This document shows positions 9,796-20,850 of a stretch of 64,000 bases of DNA, one piece after another. Made by a program: the position numbers and the translations under genes. The DNA is from Syncephalis plumigaleata (taxonomy: Eukaryota; Zoopagomycota; Zoopagomycetes; Zoopagales; Piptocephalidaceae), in assembly GCA_025201365.1 (NCBI GenBank), contig JAIXMF010000011.1, positions 62,001 to 126,000 on the forward strand. Direction: 5' to 3'. The notes beneath the pieces are model-generated. The model had not been told where the DNA came from and did no database searches. It worked only from the letters and a program-made list of their open reading frames with translations. Numbering within the stretch: position 1 is the stretch's first letter; the number at the start of each line of letters is the position of its first letter.

Positions 9796-10855
9796 ATGAC
9801 AGAGGCACAGACGACGTCATCCGGACCATCTCCATCTAGTCAGTCGAAAAACGCCACTGGCGTAACACTCACTAGTCCCACTTCGCCCTACCCTGTAACT
9901 AGTGCGCGATTCACCGTTGGTAAGGTGGATGCCGGCATGGTAAGTCCAAAAGCGCTAACTATCTTTATATATAAATAATACAAGTAAGTATTAACACGCC
10001 ACGCTATGCGTTATGTTCCTGTTGTAGGCCATTCTATTGACGGAAGAAAACCAGCTCATTGAATTCCCGTCATTATTGTTGCCCGCGGGTGTCGGTGCCG
10101 GTGCCGTGGTTAACATCTCGGTAAGACGCGACAAATCAGCGGAGACCGAGGAGAGACGCGAGTTCTTCGAGTTACAAGAGCAAGTGTTACGTGAATTTGG
10201 TACGGCACCACCGGAACCACCCCATCTTCAAGTACGCTCCTGTACGCAAACATCGATTACATTGTCGTGGACACCACTCGTGCTGAATGCTGCAGATTTA
10301 CGCGCACTTGAAGTGTATCGCGATGGAGAACGCTGCCACCTTAACTTCCCCGCTCTCGAGTCACGCTGGGCAAAGGTGACCGGTCTCGAAGTGGATCGCG
10401 AGTATAAATTCTACTTGAGAATGCGTACCAGTGCCGGCACTTTCACCTCGAACACCGTTGAAGCCAAGACACACACACTAGAGAATCTAACGGGTATTCA
10501 CGTGTCGTTTGGTCGATTCCAGAAACCTGCCACTAGTGGTAGCGGTAATACGCCGCTATCTCCACAAGCGCAGCAAGAACAACAGGATGCCATCGATGCC
10601 ATTAAGGACTGCATCGATCGTATTGGCGCTCAATGGTCTGACGAGGTGTCGAGTGATACTACGCATCTACTGGCGCGGTATGTCGGTGGTGCATCATTTG
10701 ACGCGGCAGTTCGTTGGAATATTCCAATTGTTAAACCAGAATGGCTCTTCGTTTGCGAGCAAAAGGGTCGACTACAACCGGCTGGCGCCTACTACCTTCG
10801 ACGCTCGTCAACGAGTATTTCATCGAATAATCAAGCTGGATCGTCACCACGTTAA
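9796..10855 (+). CDS. CHS5: Chs5-like exomer scaffold (FN3-BRCT)
   Basis: Exons are 9796-9939 and 10028-10855, giving 323 aa. After a Ser/Thr-rich leader of about 35 residues comes the Chs5 N-terminal dimerisation region (FTVGKVDAGMAILLTEENQL, then IEFPSLLLP), then a fibronectin type III domain (from PPEPPHLQVRSCTQTSITLSW) and a BRCT domain ending in NIPIVKPEWLFVCEQKGRL. This order is specific to fungal Chs5, the exomer scaffold that binds Arf1 and carries chitin synthase and other cargo from the trans-Golgi to the surface. The protein stops soon after the BRCT domain, lacking the long C-terminal tail of the budding-yeast protein (about 670 aa). A short core-only form is expected if the tail was added later. 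Confidence 0.92.
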
Positions 10856-11124
10856 TGTTAGCCTGATTTTGTTTATTTGTTTCTCTTGATGTAACTGGGA
10901 CAAAAGCTATTCTTTTCTATGATTGTTTATTCCGTAAACACGATACTGTATTTGCTTTACAAAGAGACAAAACATAATTATCTTGAATGTCATTGCTAAT
11001 GAGATAGATTGATGTATATCATTACAAGATCGAATTATTTACGATTGATGAGGATATACAACAATAACAAATAATCTACTATAGTATATGTATATGTATA
11101 TGCATATGGATGTATGGATGTATA

Positions 11125-12191
11125 TTAATAACCAAATGGAATCATGCAACTAATACCAGGTGTAAATCCGTCAATATTCTCATAATACCAATCACTAGAG
11201 AAGCAATAGAATGAATGAATAATAAACGTTAGCTACTATACTCTTCTGTTACTCTGTCTGATTGGTATACAATCATAAAACAAACAAACAAATAAGCACA
11301 TTCTCAGTTTACAACATCTTACCGTGTTCGCCAACTTCTTCCGGCCAAGTAGAATGCAATAGCTAGAGCAACACCGTAAACAATAGCACGATGTGCAATT
11401 AGAGCAAATGCAAACCATGCCAATGCTTCAAAGTAGTAGTGTGGACAGGCAGCACGTAGAAACCAGCCTCGCCCCGGTATACAATAGGCTTCAGCCGCGT
11501 TGTATCGTCGAATAGGATTAGGCGGTCGAAGTGTAGCTAGTATTCTATGATGATAATGATTACCGCCCCACGCTAATAACACGAGTGGGATTGGCCAGGA
11601 AACGGCCAGGAATCGATCTTCAGCCGCAGTCGGTGGTCGATAAAGCACAGCGTACGCGCAAACTATGCTTACTATCGCATTCCCTAGACCCATCATACCT
11701 GCCATAATCGTGCTTAACTGGCCCGAGTAACTAGAATGTATATATCGCATGAATTAAATTACTATTGAATAGTGCTTGTCTTTCCTTACCGATGTATGAA
11801 CAGCACTTCACCCAGCCGTTTAAGCTGATGTCCAATAAGAAATCCACCCACTACGACATCGTACGGAGAATGCCATGTGCCGTATCCCCAAAAGGCGCAC
11901 ACACATAGAATGAGTCCGCATAGATAAGTCGCGGTAAATGCTCGTCTTGGATGACATTGTCCGCTACTGGTCATCCAGGTGCCAAAGGCATGCTCTTGAA
12001 ATTTGCTATATGGAAAATTATGCTATAAACACCGCAACCGCAATAATAAACATGTTATTTGGCCATTATAGTCTACACGTCTATCTGTTATAACAGCGTA
12101 TACTTACTCGGCCGGTAGCCTCCAAATAACCGAATAACGCGCCACATAGGATAAATAGCACTGCTATTGTCCAATCTACGGTGCTTGACAT
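11125..12191 (-). CDS. DFG10: polyprenol reductase (SRD5A3/DFG10-like)
   Basis: Minus-strand exons are 12191-12108, 12022-11790, 11730-11323 and 11194-11125, giving 264 aa. It is a multi-pass membrane protein of the steroid 5-alpha-reductase family. The C-terminal signature is present: GRGWFLRAACPHYYFEALAW, where CPHY is typical of the SRD5A3/Dfg10 branch rather than steroid reductases, and a final DWYYENI...IPFGY matching the family's C-terminus. Known role: reducing polyprenol in the ER to support dolichol for N-glycosylation. It shares a bidirectional promoter of about 390 bp with the formyltransferase gene. Acceptor sites were chosen to keep frame. Confidence 0.85.
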
Positions 12192-12582
12192 AGCAAAATA
12201 TTCTAGTCAAATAGAGTACGTGAACACGGTAATAATATTAATCACTAAGTACATTAGCCTCTACTATTCTATTAATCTACCTGACTTGTGTTCAACCACA
12301 GCTGCTATATATATGTACGTGTACGTGTACGTGTATAATTGCAAGCACCGCTCTTCACCTTAAGAAAATAGCGTCGAACGAAACGTAAAAGAAAACATAC
12401 GAACACGCACCAGAAGAGAGGAGAATCAAAGTGTCGCTTTTTCCTAGTCGTGCAAACGTCAAGATTGGCAGTGATAATGGTGCAATGGTGTAAATCCTTA
12501 CCTCTCACTCACTCACTCACTCCACAACTCATCGACGTATTTATACTTTTTTTGTTTATTTTATGATTATTATTATTTGGAT

Positions 12583-14245
12583 ATGCACTTATACAAACGA
12601 ATAGCCACGCTTAGATATGGCACACTAGCTCGCGGGTGTATGTCAACGGTTAGACACGTACGACCAAGTGGCATACAAGTCTTGGGAGTACGACATTTGA
12701 CAACAGAGTAAGTAGCTGCATAATAGGAACTATAGAGTTGATTCTATTCATTATAGTTTAGAACACTAAGCAAGTCAAGCAGTAGTAACAGCAGCAATAA
12801 TGGATATCGTGTGTTATTCTTTGGTAGCGACCAATTTAGTCTACCGTCGTTAATGGCCTTGAACCATGCTTTTGGTAACTGAATCAATAATGGCATAGAA
12901 TAGAATAGAATAGCTACTAAATCGTTTACCTTCTAGCTTCTACGGATGATACGCGTGTCAATACACTGGAAGTAGTTACACTACCAGATAGACGTACTGG
13001 TCGTGGTATGCACGTTCATTCAGGTAAAGAATTGAAATGCAGTTTATTATTATTAAATGGCCAGCACTCCTGATTGTCAATGTATATGTCAATGTATAAT
13101 TCTATAGTGCCTGTCAAGGTGTATGCAGATGCATGTCAACTACCAATTCATTATCCACCACCTAAAACTCTACGTGGTTGGCCGGTAATGATAGAAAATA
13201 TATGATGACTAGACATGCTTAGTATTATTGACGCTATTCCATCGTGTGCTAGGTGCCGGTGGCGAGTGATGGCAAACCATTTGACCTGGCTGTCGTAGTA
13301 TCCTTTGGCTATTTCCTACCGGCTACATTGTTGCAGACATTTAAATGGGGCGGCATTAATGTGCATCCTTCACTATTGCCCAAGTAAGTCATTAGGCGTT
13401 AAGCATTATTGCAATGAACTAAACGTCATACACAGATATCGTGGTGCGGCACCAATTCAACACGCCATCATAGATGGTATTAATGAAACGGGTGTGACGG
13501 TGCAGGAATTAGATCATCATCAATTTGACGCGGGCAACATCCTGCTTTCTGAGCGTGTAGTAAGTAGTCGAGTAGGATGACGCAATATTCACTAATGCTC
13601 TCGCAGCCTATATCCTCAACAATCAGTTATAGCGAACTTGAAATAGTGCTAGCGAAGAAAGGTGCAGACATGCTATTGGAAACATTGGGTAATCTTTCCT
13701 ATCTAAAAGTAACTAATACTGATAATACAAAGAGATATTGAATTCATCATGTTTAGTAATAATGATTAACCTTTATTAGAGCAATGCCGTGCGACAAGAT
13801 ACATCGCAAGCTACCAAGGCACCAAAGATAAAAAGAGAAATGGCCATGATCAATTGGAATGAACATGGTGCCCAATATCTCGTACGTCTTCATCGAGCAA
13901 TAGGAGAAAAGGTTAGATTTCGATCATTTGCATGCGATATAGGAATGATTCATGCTAATGGCTCTTTTTGTTTGTTAATAGATTCCATTGGAAACTACTT
14001 TTCGACAGAAACATATTCAATTACGCGGTGCAATCACGGCCAGTCGACAACCACCAGTAGATGGTCATCTAACTAAGCCTGGTACGGTTGTATTCACTAC
14101 AGCACCCGATGCAATATTTGTCAAATGTGCCGCGGATTGGATACAATGCACACATGTGCAAGTGGCGAACAAACGAATGATCAGCGCTAGAGATTGGATT
14201 AATGCCTATAGTCTACGTAGTGGCGAGGTTATATTTGGTATATAA
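12583..14245 (+). CDS. FMT1: mitochondrial methionyl-tRNA formyltransferase
   Basis: Nine exons: 12583-12707, 12762-12874, 12937-13023, 13108-13184, 13253-13383, 13436-13559, 13607-13708, 13780-13911 and 13982-14245, giving 384 aa. The basic, acid-free N-terminus (MHLYKRIATLRYGTLARG) looks like a mitochondrial presequence. The catalytic core carries INVHPSLLPKYRGAAPI with the Asn and His of the formyl-transfer site and DHHQFDAGNIL with the catalytic Asp; a C-terminal OB-like domain follows (IQLRGAITAS). Known reaction: transfer of formyl from 10-formyl-THF to Met-tRNA for mitochondrial initiation. All exon phases close without error. Confidence 0.93.
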
Positions 14246-14661
14246 ACATCTTATAAATGACATTCTTAATTGGTAGATTAGTTTTGATGATAGGAGGGAC
14301 TGATTACATTGAAGTATCATACCAAGTATATATACGGGCGAATACTTGTAAAATTACACTAATAGTTACGAAAAGGCGTGAGGATAAACAAGATGAACGG
14401 CAAGATTGGAGAATATATATAATGATTGTAAGAAGAATACATGTTGGTTACAATAATATGATAAAGATATAATAATAGTAATAACAAGGAAATAGATACA
14501 GATGTAGGGGATATATATATATGTTAAAATGACTGGCCTACTAATAGTTGTTGCATAGCTGTCAATAGATACTGATAAAATACTGAATTTGACATGAGTA
14601 TTGCTGTCGTTGCATTACTGATAGCGATTAGTGCATCCACGATGTTCTAGCATACCAATGT
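14246..14661. other. convergent 3' intergenic region
   Basis: This lies between the ends of the formyltransferase and F-box genes. A/T-rich, no gene seen. Confidence 0.5.
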
Positions 14662-16568
14662 CTAAACAGATATCGTAGGCAATGGCAATACAGATGGATC
14701 AATGGTAGACACTACCGGTTGTGGCACATGCGATGCATTGCTGTTCCCTCGCGAATGACTATGTCGCATACGGCGAAAGATGCGTAATCGACGTAGCAAC
14801 TGTCTTGTAGATAGATTCAGTTGCGTGTCGTTCCCTTCGCTTAATCCTCGCTGATTACCGGTATGATTATGACTGTTTGTGCGTTGTAGTAACGTGCTAT
14901 CCAATGGTGTCTGGGTCATTAACGGGGAGAATAACGATGTCTGTTGAATGTCCTGATAAACTGCCTATATATATATTCGCGTCAATCATCATTATTAGCA
15001 AAAGAAATGACTATATGACTAGGCCGCTTACTTTCAATGCTTGCTTGTCTAGTCCATGACCACATGGATATTCTTTACGAACAAGACGAACAAAATAACG
15101 ACAGTTTAGTGTATGCTCATTTGGATTACTAGTGCTGGAGCTAAAGGAGCGTGTTAAGAAACTAGGCAATCGGAAAACCTACAATAGCACAATCAGCCAA
15201 TCAGCCAATCAGCCAATCTACAAAGGCGATCAAGCAACTCACCTGGCTAATGTAGGATGTTGGTTGTACATGCGTAGTAATGTGATGTATGGTGGTTGCA
15301 GTGTTGTTATTGTTATTGCTATTGTTATTATTCATCAATAGACCATGGTGCTCACGATCAATAAATAGAAAGGTCCAGATAAGCGGATGAATAAAGTCGA
15401 GTGGATCAATAGGATAAAAAGCTGTTCTCCATACATTAACGATTTGTTACTATACTAGTTGTGGTTTACTTTGATGACAACTCACCTGTTACAACATCCG
15501 GATTACACATGACATAGTCAGATCCCAGCTTTGAGACCATACGACGAAAGGTTGCATCATGCGCAGATGGACGTGGCATACCATTGATACAAGTTCTATA
15601 GGATTATTTAGTATATATCAATAGTACGTGGAATGTGGAAATAACGTGTGCACTACCTACCTGAGTGATTCCAGGATAGACATGCCTGCATAGGGGAAGC
15701 GACGACGTAGATTAGCCAGTGCAGTCTTTGCCGAATCATACCATAGACGACAGGTTAGCTGAGCTACGCGAATATCCTTTGGACGATGGAGACGGGAAAG
15801 AATGGCCACCACTATTTCAACTGGCAATCGTTGAGCTTTATCCGATTGTCTAGTCTTTGACGACAACGGTGTATTGGCAGCAATGACGGATGTATTCAGT
15901 GTTGGTGTTATGTCCATTAAACCACTCATTGAGTAGTCGGCATTACGAGAAGCGGATAAATAAGTATGAGTTTGCTTAGCTGCCACTCTACCGGTTTCAC
16001 GTTGTATATCCGCTCGTTTTTTACTACGTCTATGACCTGACTTGTGTCCTCCTAATCGACGTGTACAACCAAGTCCAAGCCTTAAGAAACAATGTGGCAC
16101 GAGTCTCCTCACATAAGGAGAAGTCGGTTTGGTTTGGCCAAGCCTTGGTTGCCGAGAACGGCGATACAATCTTCTAGATGTATTCTTCGCTATTCTTACA
16201 CTGTTGTTGTTATTGCTACTACTATTTGTTCGTTTGCTAGTTCTATCGGTGGATAGCTGATATCCTTTTGACAATGATCGTGTTGAATTAAGTATTAATG
16301 TGACTGATTGTGATCCAGTAACCAATTGATGCAACGCAGCATGCGATGCATTCTCATCCATTTGATTCGTTGATTGACGTAATGCTAGTGCAAACTCTAC
16401 AAATCCATTGACCTTATTACTATTATTGTTGTTATTGTTGTTATTACTAGACGTGGCACCATGAACCGAGGAAGCACCACAACCAAACAAGCCAAGTGTC
16501 GATAAACGACGTAGAATATGGTTGGTCCGTGTCACACCGCAAGCTATCGAGGACTGTCGTCCATTCAT
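14662..16568 (-). CDS. F-box protein
   Basis: Minus-strand exons are 16568-15661, 15595-15486, 15421-15243, 15178-15032 and 14964-14662, giving 548 aa. Residues 1-240 are low-complexity (poly-Asn, Ser, Arg-rich). An F-box follows (RLPVEIVVAILSRLHRPKDI, then VAQLTCRLWYDSAKTAL). The region after it (CINGMPRPSAHDATFRRMVS, FIHPLIWTFLFIDREHHG, RYFVRLVRKEYPCGHGLD) is not a recognised repeat such as LRR or WD40. A poly-Asn tract recurs near 15300-15330. Known role of F-box proteins: substrate adaptors of SCF ubiquitin ligases; the substrate is unknown here. Confidence 0.8.
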
Positions 16569-17228
16569 GGCCTGAATATAACAAAGGAGTGTTCAAGTTT
16601 ATCGGTATAGCGGAAGAAATAGGCCAACATAGAATAACATAAAAGACGGAAGGCAAGCAAGCAACGACGGCTATGAGACATATACGAAGAAAAGACCGAC
16701 AATCAAGTGAGATAGAAGGTAAAGAGGAAAGCGAAAGAGATGAATTGACTACTATTCGATGGGACCAATGATTTAAAAGAAGGCGAGCATAGGAAAAGGT
16801 CTGCATATCCATCGTTGTAGTGGATACCACACCGTATTCACGACGATACTAGTTTGTGAAGAGTCAAGCCAAATAATAAGAATAAGAAAAGGGCTGATCA
16901 TACACTGTGTGTGCCTTTGCACTATCCTCCTTTTCGTAAAAAATAACCTGTGACAAGGTTTGACCGTTTCTTAATGGCATAATTAAGGACAAACATAACA
17001 GTGGCAGTAGTAGTAGTAATAGTAGTAATAGTAGCAATAGTAGCATGAAATACATGCCAATGGACAATACACTGTTGTCTATGCCAATATACAATGGCAG
17101 TATTACATCTTTATACACCTTGATAGGCACATACGTCTATATAGGAGTGTTGATGTATTAATAGTGGTTATGCGATGAATTGATAGCTTCACTTGAGATT
17201 AAGCTTATCCGTTTCTATTTCTACACTG
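16569..17228. other. intergenic with TAG/TAA microsatellite
   Basis: This is the upstream region of the F-box gene. A (TAGTAG/TAATAG) microsatellite lies at 17006-17043 and creates a spurious poly-Leu ORF on the minus strand. Confidence 0.5.
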
Positions 17229-17465
17229 ATGGACCAGACAATCTTCGTTACGCTAATGGTTTTAGGGAACTTTGCATTTGTCGCTGGTGTTGCCATATGT
17301 GTCTGTCGTAACGGACAGGACAGTCGTGATGGCTCATTAACATCGAGTGATGCCGTTAGCAATTACGCGATCTATTTCCGTAATGATTCCTTTCATATAA
17401 ATGTTGATGTGCACGACCACCAGTCATCGGTTAACACGAATGACAGTGTACATCGTATGGTCTAG
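17229..17465 (+). CDS. small predicted single-pass membrane protein (uncertain)
   Basis: A 78-codon ORF with ATG at 17229: residues 3-25 are a strong hydrophobic helix (TIFVTLMVLGNFAFVAGVAI), followed by CVCRN and a hydrophilic Ser/Asp/His-rich tail. An AATAAA lies about 80 bp downstream (17543). No family is recognised. It may be a lineage-specific small membrane protein, a terminal exon or a chance ORF. Confidence 0.3.
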   Translation: MDQTIFVTLMVLGNFAFVAGVAICVCRNGQDSRDGSLTSSDAVSNYAIYFRNDSFHINVDVHDHQSSVNTNDSVHRMV

Positions 17466-17562
17466 TCATATTCCATCAGTAATACATCAATTAAATGACA
17501 TCCACTCTAATGATCGATCATAATAATATGCTATACCAAATTGAATAAACAATACAAGCACG

Positions 17563-17612
17563 TATTTATTAGCAAGAACAAAAGCTAAAGACTAACAGCG
17601 CTAATCGGAAGA
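17563..17612 (+). repeat. dispersed repeat family A, copy 3
   Basis: Matches 6528-6585 closely (TATTTATTAGCAAGAACAAA, CTAAAGACTAACAG) and 2605-2660 less closely. Confidence 0.7.
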
Positions 17613-17898
17613 AGAAGACATGTAGCTTAGTAGTACATCAACAACCTTCTTGATTATATGAGTGAACTTATTTTATAGACTACACGTGTAATAATTACAC
17701 AAATGGAAGTTGCTACTGAGTTACAACCACCCTTATCCCCTCAAATCAATGAGGATTGGCTATGGGTAGTAGTAATAGTTGTGTAGGGCCTACATTTCGT
17801 CAAACAAAAAGATGGTCGGTGAGCACACCACCTCGACTGAGTAAATGGATCACTACTATTCCTTTAATTCATTCCATATTCCACCTAGTTATATCAAC

Positions 17899-19299
17899 AT
17901 GACTGAGATTAGCACTTACGTGATAGGATTCCTAGTTGTGGCTGCGCCAGCTGTGCTTGCCTATTTGCATTCCCAAAAATACATAGGGAAGGCTACTAGC
18001 GGCACTGCTAGTAATCCGAATATCGTGGCTCAAACCAGTTCATATGAGAAGCAACTACTAGAAGAAGAAGCGCGTGATGCGAATCGTAAACAGCGAAAGA
18101 AGGCGAAGAAGACCACGTCCACCGCTGCACCACGTACAGCAAAGAAGGAGACGATTGCGGCAAATGAAAGCGATTACGGATCGGAATCCGAAGTGGCAGC
18201 AGTTACAGTAGCAGCAGCCAATCCATTTGCACTACTTGAAGAAGAGGAGGCAAAGAAGGCGCAGAAGAGTCAAAAGAAGGACAAGAAGAAGAAGAACAAG
18301 AACAAGAACAAGAAGGATAAGGCGGAAGAAGAGCAAGTAGAAGAGAAACAGAAGGAAGAGAAGCAGAAGCAGAAGGAAGACGAGAAGAAGCAGAAGGAAG
18401 AAAAGAAAGAGCAGAAGAAGGAGGACAAGAAGGACAAGAAGGAGGACAAGAAGAAGGAAAAGGAAGACAAGAAGGAAAAGAAGAAAGAGGAGAAGAAAGT
18501 CAAGGAACTGAAGGACGAGTCGGATGACGACAAGAAGAAGAAGGAAAAGAAAGACAAGAAGGAAAAGAAGAAGGATAAGAAGAAGGACAAGAGTGGTTCA
18601 GAGAGTGATAGTAGCAGCTCATCGTCTTCATCGTCGTCTTCGTCATCATCTTCCTCGTCTTCATCATCATCATCAGGCTCAGATGGCGCGATTAAGAACT
18701 TATTGCGTGATCAAGTGAAGCAGTTGGAGAAGGAACTCAAGCATGAACGCGTCATTACCGCACAATCCATGGAATTGGCTGCAATGAATGCTGAGCTGAT
18801 GAAAAAGATTGTCGAGTTGGAGCAGGCCTCGGAACTCTCGCAGAACAAGGAAGCCAGTCGTGTCGTTGTCGATGAGGAGCAACAAGCTGCGTTGGAACGA
18901 CGTCTCGACACGGCCAACGAGAAGACTGAGGTGCTCGCCTATAGCAATCGATTCTTGTTCGCGCAGTTGAGTCAAGCGCAAACCATTGAACGTGCGTTGA
19001 AGGAGGCTCGCGTGGAGATTAAGCAACTACGCTATGAGTTGGCTCAAGCTCGTGGTGAGGACCCACCGACCATCTCTAGTGAATCCGAGTCGGAATGGGA
19101 GCCCATTCAGATCCCTACCATTTCATCGGAAACTGCTGCATTAACGGCTGCCGTGCAGGAAGAGGAAGAGAAGTCAACATCGGCTCCAGCACCATCCACC
19201 GCTCAAGATACTACTGCCAACAACAACAATAATAATGGTGGTGGCGAGGGCAGCAGTAAGAACAAGAAGAAGAAGCAGCGTAAAAACAAAAAAGCCTAG
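17899..19299 (+). CDS. N-anchored Lys/Glu- and Ser-rich coiled-coil protein
   Basis: Intronless. The ORF opens at 17845, but the ATG at 17899 (MTEISTYVIGFLVVAAPAVL) puts a transmembrane anchor at the N-terminus and is preferred; this gives 466 aa. Order: TM helix; short linker; about 150 residues dominated by KK, KE and KDK; an acidic Ser run (about 25 Ser between GSESD and GSDG); a coiled coil (LRDQVKQLEKELKHER... to LRYELAQARG); an acidic Ser/Thr-rich tail; and a terminal KNKKKKQRKNKK. The architecture resembles animal ribosome-receptor/kinectin proteins (N-anchor, lysine-rich cytosolic stretch, coiled coil), but no homology can be claimed from composition. Role unknown; ER membrane location is a guess. 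Confidence 0.75.
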   Translation: MTEISTYVIGFLVVAAPAVLAYLHSQKYIGKATSGTASNPNIVAQTSSYEKQLLEEEARDANRKQRKKAKKTTSTAAPRTAKKETIAANESDYGSESEVAAVTVAAANPFALLEEEEAKKAQKSQKKDKKKKNKNKNKKDKAEEEQVEEKQKEEKQKQKEDEKKQKEEKKEQKKEDKKDKKEDKKKEKEDKKEKKKEEKKVKELKDESDDDKKKKEKKDKKEKKKDKKKDKSGSESDSSSSSSSSSSSSSSSSSSSSSSGSDGAIKNLLRDQVKQLEKELKHERVITAQSMELAAMNAELMKKIVELEQASELSQNKEASRVVVDEEQQAALERRLDTANEKTEVLAYSNRFLFAQLSQAQTIERALKEARVEIKQLRYELAQARGEDPPTISSESESEWEPIQIPTISSETAALTAAVQEEEEKSTSAPAPSTAQDTTANNNNNNGGGEGSSKNKKKKQRKNKKA

Positions 19300-19582
19300 A
19301 TATCTTTACGATCTTTTATATTATGTTATGGCTTCTTCCTACTAGTCATTCCATTGCATAAATCATCACATGAAATCAACATGCTGCTAATAGTTGACGC
19401 AATAAATTGATTTATTTCTATTAGAGTCATTACTCATTGCTCATTGCTCATTAATTGAATGATGACATGTTTACAGTTACTTGCACAAGTGCTTGAATGC
19501 TCTTCACTTTTATTGTAATGTTTAATGTAAGTAAAATTATGTTAAGTCACAATGTAGAAACAACTATCTATGAACTGTCTAT
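19300..19582. other. convergent 3' intergenic region
   Basis: 3' flanks of the coiled-coil gene and Rrg9. It includes three tandem CTCATTGCT-like units at about 19433-19452. No gene. Confidence 0.5.
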
Positions 19583-20633
19583 CTAGTCTTCGTCATCCGC
19601 TTCTTTTGCCATTACTTTGCGCCATTCAGCTTTCTTCTTCTCTGATGCTTTCGTTTGAATAGTACGATACACTGTGCGTACCTCGGTTATCTCTTCTTCC
19701 GTAATACCTAGAGTGGCGGCATGTCGTTTTGCACGACTTGTACGCACCTTCTGCTTCCACTTCTCTTCACCCGGTAACAAGTCGCGCTGCACTGCCTTAT
19801 AGATGGGTATGCCCATAACATCATTCTTGAACATTGGATTGATTTTCATTGCTCCTTGTTCAAGTTTCATATCAGCTTCTGATAGTATAGGCGGTGCTCT
19901 AATTCTTCTATTGCTGTAGCTAGCTTGTTAGTATTATTCTTATTCGAATGACTAGTGGATGATCTACCTTCTGGCTCTATCATAGTCGAAGGCCTCGTTG
20001 GAGTCATGTCCCTCGTTTGTTTCTCGTGCTTCCTGTCGACGCTTATCCATTATACCGTCGACATACTGTTTACGCTGTTCAGCTCGTTTCTTCTCCTGTC
20101 TCTCGGCAACTTCCGGAGTTGGCACAAATTTAGAATGAAGAATTCGGCGTACTGCTTCAAAGGAGATATTAAACTGTGCTGAGAGTGCTTTAATATCATA
20201 CTTGTCTGGAAACTAAGAGGATAGTCACATTAATCATCTCTAACCTATAGGTATATCATCGACACTACTCGTGACTATTCCTACTTACTTGTTGATTGAG
20301 CATACGCATTTGCTCCATCGTTGATCGTGCAACTCGTTTCTCTGGACGCCACGGACCAAACTTGGTCATTTTATCCTCTTCTAAACGTCGCTTCCATCCA
20401 CTTAGCTCGCTTAACTTTGCCTTCTCTAGTGGTGACAAGCCCTTTTTCTTAGCAAAATTTGGACGTTTGGACGTGCCCTCAGAAGAGTCTGTCGAGAATG
20501 TCGACGTTTGCACATAACTCATAATAATTCTACCGTCAATTACTGTCCTCGTCTGTGACAATACAAATAGATCCTTCCAGGCATTCTTATAACGTAGTGC
20601 CACTTGATTACGACATAGATTGAAGAGTGTCAT
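19583..20633 (-). CDS. RRG9: Rrg9/neugrin-like mitochondrial protein
   Basis: Minus-strand exons are 20633-20289, 20212-19968 and 19907-19583, giving 304 aa. The N-terminus is basic and hydrophobic (mitochondrial-like). The diagnostic block starts at SGWKRRLEEDKMTKFGPW (W-x-P region: GPWRPEKRVARSTMEQMR) and continues in FPDKYDIKALSAQFNISFEA and VRRILHSKFVPTPE, the conserved helix-turn-helix-like core of neugrin/Rrg9. A basic C-terminus follows. Known role: mitochondrial genome or rRNA maintenance needed for respiration. It is divergent from SMC1, with 217 bp between the start codons. Confidence 0.85.
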
Positions 20634-20850
20634 CGTTAACTCGTTGGTCAGTAATTAGAATACGATCAGTGAAAGAGTGAGTGAGTGTCAATTTTATTAT
20701 ACAGCTCAAATAAAATAAAATAAAAAATCGATTCATTTCATCATGTGATGAACTCGTATGATTGAGCGTGTTTTTATCGTGTTATTTTATTTATTACACT
20801 CGTTTTTTTGACGCGCAACTCGCACTTCGTTTTCCTCCTCCTTTGTCACT

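Noticed and set aside
16864-17130. Minus-strand ORF with a poly-Leu run resembling a membrane protein
   Set aside because: The Leu run is made by a TAG/TAA microsatellite and nothing else supports it.
18270-18590. Ser/Phe-rich minus-strand frame
   Set aside because: Mirror of the AAG/GAA-rich lysine tract of the plus-strand gene.
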